Shown here in pieces: positions 20,999 to 29,135 of a stretch of DNA of 64,000 nucleotides. The translations under genes were made by a program, and so were the position numbers. The stretch lies in assembly GCA_963788965.1 (NCBI GenBank), contig CAWBIK010000006.1, positions 1 to 64,000 of the forward strand, in the 5' to 3' direction. The stretch's first letter is position 1. Every line of letters starts with the position of its first letter. Source of the DNA: QHXQ01 sp963788965 (GTDB taxonomy: Bacteria; Acidobacteriota; Blastocatellia; Pyrinomonadales; Pyrinomonadaceae). The notes below the pieces were generated by a model. That model worked only from the letters and a program-made list of their open reading frames with translations, was not told the origin of the DNA and did not search any database.

Positions 20999-22708
20999 AT
21001 GGACTATGATTTTGTACATATTCAAGGACCTCGACAGTCAAAGAGGGAGAATTTCGAAGAACTTATCTCTCAGTTGCTTGCTGCTGAACTGAATGCAGAA
21101 GCTGTCGATGGATCAGGTGGTGACGCAGGTATAGATTGCTTCATTAAACTTGATGAAAATAAGCTTATTGTATTTCAATCAAAATACTTTCTCCCTCGGC
21201 TGACAGCTGGTCATCGTAAACAAATAAAACATTCGCTTGAAACTGCCCGCCAGAACCCCCGACTGATGCGATGGATTCTTTGTATACCAATTAATCCGAC
21301 TCCAAGTGAAAGGGCATGGTTTGAATCTTTGTCGAAAGATGGCCTTGCAATAGAGTGGTGGGGTGAAACAAAGATTCGTACCTTCATCGCTAAGCATTCA
21401 GAGATCGCACAGGCATTCTTTCTAAATGATAGTTTGATAAGCAAGTTCAACACATTCGAACAAAATGTGATACGAACCATGAATGCGCTTAAAGCATCGT
21501 GTTGGTCACATAGCATCAATAACGATCCTTATTCTGCGGTGTATGATTATCTTGAACGTGCCGCCAAGATTGGCTCTATTCTGATAGAAGATGCACCGCT
21601 ACTGAAGCCTCAACAGGATACTTATATAGGTATAGATTTCAGTGAGCTGTATACATACATGTCCTCCGACCCTCGGTTCGTCATATCTACCCCTGTAGTG
21701 GATTTTTGTATACACAACTCCCCGCAATCGCTTTACCTCCCTCCCGGCGCTGTTGTGGAATTATATTCTTTCCTCAGGAGGGTGGATTACAACCGTAGGG
21801 ACTTCGATAAAGATTTAGAAAGATTTAAACTTAGTGACAAACTGCTAGAAGACTTTATAAATGCCTTCGAACAAGACCCTGATTCACAAGCTACATGGCG
21901 TGCTTATCAACATGCGACTAAAAATCTATACCCAATTGATGCCCCCATATCTTTCAATCTAGGCAAATTGAAGTCTGCTCTTGAATCAGGCAGATTAATG
22001 CCAACACCGCATAACTCGTCCGACTTTCAAATAGATATGAATGAAACTGCATCTCTTATGCAGGATTTCGAAAAAAATAAACCTCATGGACGAACGCATG
22101 CGAATTTAATAGACGCCCGCAATTTACTATTTCTGAAGAATTATGTGGACAGGACTGGTGGAAGAGTTCGGATGATTTCGTCTGACCGCTCCCTAGCAAT
22201 TGTGTCCCGCAAATATTGCGAATATTTAGGGCAGACATCTTTTGTCCGAAATTCCTCAGAGTATGCATATCTTGTATATGCTGGTAGGCGCCATAGTGAG
22301 ATGGACTTTGAGATGCAATTCGAGTCAGAGGCTGGGGAGTTAAGGTATGCGGCAGAGGTTCTTAGGCAGACACTAAAAAGCCCAGATCGTAAAGCAGAAT
22401 TAATAGAGTCGGATGATAAATATCTTCGTTCACTATTAGATGCTTTTGGTTTGTTTGCCCCGTCTTATCGAATAATACTCAGGCCCGTGGATGAAATGAT
22501 AGAGAGCGGGCTGCTCGCGCTGCCAAGAATCTATGCTCAAAACATGCGGGAACTATACGCTATACTCAAGAGCGAAGCCGATCTTGTCATGAGTTTCAGG
22601 AACTGGTGGGATTATGTGTGCCAAGAGTTAAGAACTATCGACGAAATTTTACTTGAGCGGTACGACAGCGATAGGGTTACCAGTGAATTTAAATTGATCA
22701 AAGGTTGA
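20999..22708 (+). CDS. Fusion of a Mrr-like restriction nuclease domain and a PIN-like domain
   Basis: The N-terminal domain (residues about 10-150) has a restriction-endonuclease core: E19/E20, then G41-D42 and G44-I45-D46, then Q60-S-K62, the D-(E/Q)xK pattern of Mrr-type enzymes. Residues about 200-430 look like a PIN ribonuclease domain: GIDFSELY with D213, LPPGAVVELY with E254, LIDARNLLFLKNY with D372, ISSDRSL with D396. The remainder is helical. Carrying two metal-dependent nuclease folds suggests a conflict or defence effector. It is monocistronic, divergent from the lipid genes. Residue assignments are by eye. Confidence 0.7.
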   Translation: MDYDFVHIQGPRQSKRENFEELISQLLAAELNAEAVDGSGGDAGIDCFIKLDENKLIVFQSKYFLPRLTAGHRKQIKHSLETARQNPRLMRWILCIPINPTPSERAWFESLSKDGLAIEWWGETKIRTFIAKHSEIAQAFFLNDSLISKFNTFEQNVIRTMNALKASCWSHSINNDPYSAVYDYLERAAKIGSILIEDAPLLKPQQDTYIGIDFSELYTYMSSDPRFVISTPVVDFCIHNSPQSLYLPPGAVVELYSFLRRVDYNRRDFDKDLERFKLSDKLLEDFINAFEQDPDSQATWRAYQHATKNLYPIDAPISFNLGKLKSALESGRLMPTPHNSSDFQIDMNETASLMQDFEKNKPHGRTHANLIDARNLLFLKNYVDRTGGRVRMISSDRSLAIVSRKYCEYLGQTSFVRNSSEYAYLVYAGRRHSEMDFEMQFESEAGELRYAAEVLRQTLKSPDRKAELIESDDKYLRSLLDAFGLFAPSYRIILRPVDEMIESGLLALPRIYAQNMRELYAILKSEADLVMSFRNWWDYVCQELRTIDEILLERYDSDRVTSEFKLIKG

Positions 22709-22762
22709 GTGCGTTATTAATTCAGAGAAAGAGTTGTTTTTCCAAGGGAAAGTATCTTTAAA

Positions 22763-22931
22763 TTAAACCCTAGTGCGCCGGTGTAATATCTCTTCAAGGT
22801 CGGCGCGCTTGACGAGCTTCACACGTCTATCCAGCGGATCATCTTCAACCGATATTTTCCCGCTACCCACAAGATTACTAAGAGTGGAAGAGCTGATCCC
22901 AAGAAATTTTGCAGCCTGCGAGAGTTTCATC
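22763..22931 (-). pseudogene. Small excisionase-like helix-turn-helix protein, apparently frameshifted
   Basis: In the frame ending at 22763 the peptide reads QAAKFLGISSSTLSNLVGSG followed by KISVEDD and KLVKRADLEEIL, a MerR/excisionase-type winged HTH. The expected start MKLS lies in a different frame at 22931, one base out of register, with a stop codon upstream in the main frame. One extra base in CTCTCCGCAG would explain it. It may be a recombination directionality factor or a regulator for the element. Confidence 0.6.
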
Positions 22932-22992
22932 TTAACCGGCCGATCCTTTGGCTTGAGGCTTAGATCCGTGGCGTGCGCCGGATCGTTTGTGC

Positions 22993-23367
22993 TTACCGCT
23001 CATTACTGTTCCTAATAGGCGATGGAAATGCTGGCGGGACGGGTTGTGCCGCTTTTGGCTGCCGCAGTGCTTTCGGAGCGGGCGGTGGTGTCGGTTGTCG
23101 GATAGTAGGATATATGGAAGTGTCCGCCGTCGGCATTGGCTTAATCGTGACATCCACATCGGGTGTCGGATTTGCTCGGTTCAAGAGAAATAAGGAGAGG
23201 AGCGCAATGACGGGTAAGACGGTGAAGATCAGAATGAGAACGATCCCGAGCCTTGTGATCCGTAAGTATGACCGTGAACCGACCCGTTCATAATAAAACA
23301 GTTCTAGCTTCAGCCCCCGCCGGTGCGGTGTGATTTCTTCGCGCACAATGTGTTCATCCGACCTCAT
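22993..23367 (-). CDS. 124-aa single-pass membrane protein
   Basis: The charged cytoplasmic N-terminus (residues 1-36) is followed by one strong membrane segment (about 38-62, ITRLGIVLILIFTVLPVIAL). The Pro-rich exterior tail is rich in P, T and A. I do not recognise the family. It is directly upstream of the excisionase-like gene on the same strand. Confidence 0.65.
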   Translation of the reverse strand: MRSDEHIVREEITPHRRGLKLELFYYERVGSRSYLRITRLGIVLILIFTVLPVIALLSLFLLNRANPTPDVDVTIKPMPTADTSIYPTIRQPTPPPAPKALRQPKAAQPVPPAFPSPIRNSNER

Positions 23368-23604
23368 AATCTATTCATCAATATGCGCGATATCTTAGTG
23401 AGTGACGACCCTTAGAGTTTTTGGTATCTTTCGCCGAGAAGTTTCGGTGGCTATCGGCAATGAATAGGGCGGCTCAACATCGAGGATGATGGGCGCCGCA
23501 TGGGACGACAGAGATAACCTCCCGCCGGCGAAAAACAGATACCTTGAAATAGTAAGTGCAATTGCACTTAAAGGCAAGGGAAAACTCAGGTCGCAAAAGT
23601 TTTA

Positions 23605-23630
23605 CCCATCAGGAGGTATATCCTGATGGG
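23605..23630 (+). promoter_or_regulatory. Palindrome over the ribosome site and start codon of the XRE gene
   Basis: CCCATCAGGA (23605-23614) and TCCTGATGGG (23621-23630) are exact complements around GGTATA. The AGGAGG ribosome site and the ATG at 23626 both lie inside, so the dyad could be an operator for autoregulation or an RNA hairpin hiding the start. Confidence 0.6.
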
Positions 23631-23922
23631 CACATTTGCCAGGCAGAAACCGAGACGATTGGCCGAGAAATTGTTAAGTATTCGTAGAGCCTATGGCGAC
23701 TCTCAAAACGCGTTGTTGCGGCGTCTCGGACTGGCCGACGAGTTGACCCAGTCGGATGTATCGGCATTCGAGCGGGGCACGCGCGAACCGTCACTGTTAA
23801 TACTCTTGGAATATGCTCGCACGGCTGGAGTATGGATTGATGTGCTCGTCGATGACGATTTGGATTTGCCGGACAACCTGCCGGCTAGGCAAAGAAAGAA
23901 GGCGCAAAAAGAAAGACCATGA
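23626..23922 (+). CDS. XRE-family helix-turn-helix regulator
   Basis: A 98-aa Cro/CI-type protein. The HTH spans about residues 14-60 (LLSIRRAYGDSQNALLRRLG, then LTQSDVSAFERGTREPSL), and the acidic tail (VLVDDDLDLPDNLP) is followed by a basic end. It is probably the control protein for the adjacent methyltransferase and nuclease operon, which is convergent with it, or for the recombinase genes. Confidence 0.85.
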   Translation: MGTFARQKPRRLAEKLLSIRRAYGDSQNALLRRLGLADELTQSDVSAFERGTREPSLLILLEYARTAGVWIDVLVDDDLDLPDNLPARQRKKAQKERP

Positions 23923-23979
23923 ATGGTGGCTAATTCCGACACCCTTAGCTAAGAGTTAACAAGGGAGATCAGCCGAAGA

Positions 23980-25317
23980 CTAACTATTTTGTAACTCAGA
24001 AAAGTCAAATTTGCATTTGCGGGTAGGAGATGCATCAAGAATAACCACACTCTCACGCAAACGCGGCTTCTGATTACTTGGTTCAGTAGACCATGTATTC
24101 CATCGCTGGCCGGAACTGCGTAAATACCTGAGAACTCCGACTTCCCGAAGAAACCAGCCGACCTTCGACCCAATGTGAGCAATGATTAAATCAACGGGAA
24201 TCTCCACACCCACATATGCAGAAGTCGAAACCACAAGCCACAAGCTAGCATCAGGCTTTGCCAAACTGCGGAGATCACGCAAAACCCGTTCAATATCTTC
24301 AAAATAAGCTTGAACCATTAAAGGGATTCTCTTGTTCCAGAGGTGTTCCGATCTAGCTGAGATTTGATTTACAGCCTCGTCGTAGAGATAACCAAAAGCA
24401 TTTTCTTTAGGATCTACCCACTTTGCTTGTATATGCGAGCGTAGTGTTCGATGGCGTAATGTTCGGAGTTCCTCTTTCGAGCGAACAAAGTTCCCTAGAA
24501 ACAGTTCTGGACGGTACACATCAGAGTAATCAAACGAGTTTAAATAGGGTGGGGAGGTGACGCATAATTTGAATTTATCTTTAATATGATTTTTTAGCGA
24601 AATGCGAGAGTCTACTGTATAAACTGTGCTGTAGCCGGCAGAGTTTGGTGACTCTTTTACATCCTCTTTTATCTCGCTGATACGGCTCTCAAACGCGCTC
24701 AGGAATTCACTGCGTCCGAAGTTAAGGGTTTGCCAATCTTTACGATACCTTAGACACTTGCCATCTTTAGTTGCATTGCAGGTGTCCATAGCCGCTCCAA
24801 TCAGACCCAGCTTGAACAAATCTCTTATATGTCCCTGTAATTCTGATGCTGCCCTCCATCCTCCTTCAAATGTTCTTAACACCTCTTCATTAAATAGCCA
24901 CTTTTCGTCGCCACTAGCTTCGGAAAAGCTTGAAAATGCCTCTAGCCGAGATGTTTTCCCTTGACGTGCTTTGGCAATAACCGCAACAAGATTGCGGTCG
25001 ATTGTGCTAGGTCTAACTTGATGAAGCTTTGTTCTTGATACGAAGGCTAAAAACGGATTTACTTCAAATCCGATTGCGTGACGATTCTTGAGTGACCCAG
25101 TAAGTGGCACCGTGCCGCTCCCGCAAAAGGGATCAACCATGATGTCGGAATCTTCAAAATGGGCGTCTTCGATGGCTCTTTCAACAACATAAGGTGAAAA
25201 GGCTTCCTTGACGAAATACCACCGGTGTCGCGCTAAGCCTGTGGATCCGAGGCTATTTGAGTAACCCGAATCTCTAAGCGGGAAGTTCTCATTGAGGGCA
25301 TTTATTGTCATGTGCAA
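23980..25317 (-). CDS. DNA methyltransferase (amino-MTase)
   Basis: The SAM-binding motif I, DPFCGSGTVPL (residues about 62-72), precedes the catalytic motif IV TSPPYLNSFDYSDVY (about 257-271). This is the order of beta-class N6-adenine or N4-cytosine methyltransferases. The length of 445 aa leaves room for a target-recognition region between them. The start codon lies inside the end of the next gene upstream (10-base overlap), so it belongs to the operon of nuclease-like, winged-helix and SMC-like genes and probably marks self DNA for that system. Confidence 0.9.
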   Translation of the reverse strand: MHMTINALNENFPLRDSGYSNSLGSTGLARHRWYFVKEAFSPYVVERAIEDAHFEDSDIMVDPFCGSGTVPLTGSLKNRHAIGFEVNPFLAFVSRTKLHQVRPSTIDRNLVAVIAKARQGKTSRLEAFSSFSEASGDEKWLFNEEVLRTFEGGWRAASELQGHIRDLFKLGLIGAAMDTCNATKDGKCLRYRKDWQTLNFGRSEFLSAFESRISEIKEDVKESPNSAGYSTVYTVDSRISLKNHIKDKFKLCVTSPPYLNSFDYSDVYRPELFLGNFVRSKEELRTLRHRTLRSHIQAKWVDPKENAFGYLYDEAVNQISARSEHLWNKRIPLMVQAYFEDIERVLRDLRSLAKPDASLWLVVSTSAYVGVEIPVDLIIAHIGSKVGWFLREVGVLRYLRSSGQRWNTWSTEPSNQKPRLRESVVILDASPTRKCKFDFSELQNS

Positions 25318-26354
25318 TTTGGCTCCACGAACATTCGAATGGGGGTGGCGAAGTCGCTACGTTTTTCGTGATACTCAGGCTCGAACTTAATTTCTTTATG
25401 CTTGTAGTGCAGACCTTTTATCGCGTCTATCGTTTTAGTGGTTGGCTTCAGTCCAGCGCGCCGTGCGTCTATCACAACAAGATACCCGATGGTTATATGC
25501 GTAGGAGCTTGGCGGTTGTTTTCATCAAGGTAGTCGGCCAACTGTTTTGCGCCTTTGTTAGCTCTACTGTCACCATAAGGCGTCCCGATACGATGGGCTT
25601 TATATTTTGGAGTGCCGAGCCATTTGATTTCGATTAGCGCAAGCCTGTTGGTACTCCACCATGTTACTTTAATGTCAACAGGGTGACTTTCATCAACGAT
25701 CTGCTCTGGTCGAACTTCTAAGTCACCACGAAGGTGGCATTTTAGAAATTGCGTTAAGGAATTACGCATCACCCACTCTTGAGCGTTTTTCAGAAAGATT
25801 CGATTATCGTCGAACCACGCCTCGGAAAGTATCTTGCAGGAAGAGTATCTTGCCATCTTTACCCGGTAATGTTCTAGAGCAGTTTTAAGATCACTAAAAG
25901 TAGGTATTGAAAACATACTGGCATACGCGGCATTGATCTTAGGAACGGCACTCTTGATGTCGTTCGCAAGAAAAAATTCCGTGTAATTCTTGTACAAGTA
26001 TACAACCGCTTTCTTGGCTAGCTTTTTAACATCTGGCGTTTTTCTGTTCCAGAGAAGCATCTGGCCGTTGTCTAGCACTTGAATTGTGATGGCACCTTTA
26101 ACTGTCAGCGGCAAAACACTAGGATCCGCGATAGTGATTGCGCCTTTCTTAGGAATGAGTCTGGCATCATCCTTCAGAGGCTTGAATACAACAATCGAAT
26201 CTTTATATACCTCCGGCTCAATATACCGATAGATTTTGTGAAGCACCTCCATGATTTTTTGCAAGGCTACTTCACCTTCAGGCCCGTGCTCCTGAGTGAC
26301 CAAGGGTATATAAAGCCGTTCCGCAATATTTTTTAGAAGTTGAATGTCCACCAT
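25308..26354 (-). CDS. PD-(D/E)xK nuclease-like protein
   Basis: 348 aa. Residues about 232-260 carry PVDIKVTWWSTNRLALIEIK, matching the D...E-x-K restriction-nuclease core, followed by a Tyr/Lys-rich helix. The N-terminal 200 residues have no recognised domain. By position it is the effector of a three-component ABC system (ABC ATPase, middle component, effector) or the restriction half of a pair with the overlapping methyltransferase. The active-site assignment is by eye. Confidence 0.7.
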   Translation of the reverse strand: MVDIQLLKNIAERLYIPLVTQEHGPEGEVALQKIMEVLHKIYRYIEPEVYKDSIVVFKPLKDDARLIPKKGAITIADPSVLPLTVKGAITIQVLDNGQMLLWNRKTPDVKKLAKKAVVYLYKNYTEFFLANDIKSAVPKINAAYASMFSIPTFSDLKTALEHYRVKMARYSSCKILSEAWFDDNRIFLKNAQEWVMRNSLTQFLKCHLRGDLEVRPEQIVDESHPVDIKVTWWSTNRLALIEIKWLGTPKYKAHRIGTPYGDSRANKGAKQLADYLDENNRQAPTHITIGYLVVIDARRAGLKPTTKTIDAIKGLHYKHKEIKFEPEYHEKRSDFATPIRMFVEPNCT

Positions 26355-26362
26355 CGCTACAA

Positions 26363-26989
26363 CTAACCTTGAAGTTGAATTGCATCTGGAAACGCCGGCT
26401 CTAACGTTTTAGAGAAGCGCGCGAGGTAGGTTAGCCAGACGACAGAGGGAACCATCAGACTTTGTACCTCCACACCGACAGCGGCACTGAGAACGGAAAA
26501 CTGATCATAGAGTATTCCGATCCCCGGACCGTCAAGCAATGCTCTAGTGGAGGAAACAGTTGTAGCGCGCTGGAGTTCAGGTTCGTGAAGTATTGCTTCT
26601 CTTACAATCCCAACTGGAAGCGCAAGCACACTGGAACTTGCACCCTCTAGAAAAATCTCTCTTCCCATATTTTGTGAGAGGGTGCGGAGAAATTCATACT
26701 CCGCCCGGCCTTCGGTTGTTATTTGAAGGTAGTTATTATTGGTTCTCCTGAGTAAGCCGCTCATCACGAGTTCCGGCACTGCCTCTGCTAAGGCAGGGCT
26801 AAATGGAGAGCCTGTTTTTGTGCTGGCATAAGAATACTCCCAATCAGAAGCGGGATGTTTCTTATAAAGCGAAAGGAGGCATGCAAGATACGTAAACAGA
26901 TGCACTTCTGCTTCGGCAACGCTTTCAAACACCTTCTGCAACCTTGTACTGATTGCGAGGCAGTCAAAGTAGGCATACGGATTGATCAT
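26363..26989 (-). CDS. Small winged-helix-like protein, candidate ABC-3C middle component
   Basis: 208 aa. A helical N-terminal half is followed by a winged-helix-like stretch (residues about 72-105: VPELVMSGLLRRTNNNYLQI, TTEGRAEYEFLRTL), then a hydrophobic helical part. It overlaps the SMC-like gene by 4 bases (ATGA) and is 8 bases before the PD-(D/E)xK gene. In ABC-three-component and Lamassu systems a small wHTH protein sits exactly in this slot. The family was not confirmed. Confidence 0.65.
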   Translation of the reverse strand: MINPYAYFDCLAISTRLQKVFESVAEAEVHLFTYLACLLSLYKKHPASDWEYSYASTKTGSPFSPALAEAVPELVMSGLLRRTNNNYLQITTEGRAEYEFLRTLSQNMGREIFLEGASSSVLALPVGIVREAILHEPELQRATTVSSTRALLDGPGIGILYDQFSVLSAAVGVEVQSLMVPSVVWLTYLARFSKTLEPAFPDAIQLQG

Positions 26990-28985
26990 TTTTTGCTTGC
27001 CTTAGGTAAGTCAAGGGATTTCTGAATGAGACGGTAAGCTTCTTCAAACAGCTTCTCTTCAGCGATTTGAACGTCTGAGAGTTCAGCCCACTCGGTCATC
27101 CGGTAGAGCGTCATCTTTGATCTTCCACAGCGTTCGGCCAAAGACCTTATCAATCGTGAGCTATTGATATTTGCGGTCATGATAATGTGATGGTTCTTCT
27201 TGATAAACTGCGCCAACATATCGCCTGCGCGATTTTCATAAGCAATGTCTAGAGAGCCTTCAGGAGTATCAATAAATAGAGACGCCTTGCCCTCGGGGTC
27301 TGACATGAAATGCGCGAATGCCATTCTGAGGGCAATGTCTACAAAGAACCTTTGACTCTCTGATAACTGATGTATCTCCCGTCGTACTGCACCTTTTATC
27401 TGTAATACCAGACTCACGCTCGGCGTGGTGCTTGTTTCCATCCTTATGTCGAGATCCAAACCTAAGAAACGATATGCGAGATCTTTGAACAGCGGAACAA
27501 AATCTTCTTCGGCGATGGAATACTGTTTTTCTAGAGTCGCCTGTAATTTACGCAGGGCCTTACGTTTCTCGTCTCTCTTTACTTTGTTTTCTTCTTTCTT
27601 TCTAAGAAACTCTTCCATCTGAGTACGATAAGTCTCTAATAGAACAGCCAACTCACTGGACTGTTTTGTTGAGTTCTTCAAATACAATAGCGCGCGTTCA
27701 TTAGAACGTTCGAATTCCTGAAGTTTTGACTTGGTAGCGGCGAGTTTTTTACGTGATTTTTCAAGTCCTGGGGTAAGACGATCCATTGATTTGACCGCTT
27801 CGTCGAGATTGAACTTTGCCTTGCTAAGATTTTGGTCGATTTCTTGTAAGCGTTTAATGTCTTTAGCCTTGAGAGTGTCTTTATTCAATAAGCTCTCACA
27901 TAGGGGGCAATTGTCAGCATGAACACGTGAATCAATAACCTCACCAATTTTTTGCCCCTGCGCCCCGCATAAACCACAGACAGAGTCGGCGACGGACGAA
28001 ACGACAAGTGGATGATGCGTAACATGGGAATGCTTTTGAATACGACGCGAAAACTCCTCAGAGTATTCAGCGCGTAATGTGACTTGTCGGGCACTTGCCT
28101 CCGCTAGTTTCAATGTAGCGTCTTTAAGTTCGTTGTCCATCCGGTCAACTTCTGCCTGCTCAAAGTCACTTTCCTCAATCAATTTTTGATGTTCAGCTAC
28201 CAAATCATCGGTGGCGGATTTAACCTTAGAACTCGAAGCAGAAGTCTCCTCTATGTCCCTGATCTTCTTGCGAACTTCTGTGGCTTGCCAGTTGTAATTC
28301 CTGACTAAGGAGTCAGCTTTTTCACTCTCTCTTCGAAGAGAGTCAGCTCGTTTAGCCCCGACGTGATCTACACCGAATGCCAGATAGAGGGCTTGTTCGA
28401 GCACTTTCTTCTCGAAGAAAAGTAATAGTCGTCTTTCATCGAAAGTCAGGACAAAATGCTGTAAGAAGACGAACTGCTCGAATGAGCCGAGCCCACGGCG
28501 GATGCGACGGATTTCGCATACTCCTGATGCCGCTCCTTTGAACTCATGTCTGAACCGTCAGAAATTAAATCAGGTTCTCGATGGCTCGTGTCATATATTT
28601 TGAGGTCGCGTAATTCCTCAAGTTCGAACATACCTCTTGTTATTTGATAAAGGCGGTTGCCGACTTGCAGATCAAGCGCGACCTCCGCAGCATCTCTATC
28701 TGTTTCATTGATCCGACCGGAGAAATAGTCGGCAGTAAATCTGAGGCCATAGCGATAATACTCATCGACTGACTCAAACTTTCGAGGGTCGGATACGATG
28801 CCGGTGATTGCGTAATTTACCGTTGATAGGAAGGTGGACTTACCCAATCCATTCGCGCCTGCGAGGCAGAAGACTCCATTCGGAATATCAACCGAAATGG
28901 CCGGCTGTGAAGAGTAAAGAGAAAACCTCGTCAGAACTATCTTTTTTACTTTAGGGAACGTTAGTTTGTTTAGCGCGCTTGACAT
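26986..28985 (-). pseudogene. SMC/Rad50-like ATPase, split by a frameshift near 28490
   Basis: The N-terminal piece has Walker A GANGLGKST. The C-terminal piece has long coiled coils around a zinc-hook pair (CGLCGAQ and CPLCESLL), the ABC signature LSESQRFFVDIALRMA and Walker B LFIDTPEGSLD. Reading the alternate frame across 28405-28500 gives a continuous LGSFEQFVFLQHFVLTFDER linker, so this is one gene with a one-base indel. The ATG at 28985 follows AAGGACGG. It is the sensor/motor of the presumed defence operon and overlaps the next gene by 4 bases. Confidence 0.88.
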
Positions 28986-29135
28986 TGACCGTCCTTCTTT
29001 CATGTTTCAGCCATCTAAAACATGACTGGCCTCAATGTTGGGTGTCAAAGGTGAAGCTTGTATGACGCACCTTTGTAACATTTTATCGTTTTTCAGGAAA
29101 TACATAATTTTCAAGGCAATTTCTGGTGGGAATGC

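Noticed and set aside
23395..23577. A 60-aa minus-strand ORF upstream of the single-pass membrane protein
   Set aside because: No ribosome site or recognisable feature supports it, and it is within the range of chance ORFs.
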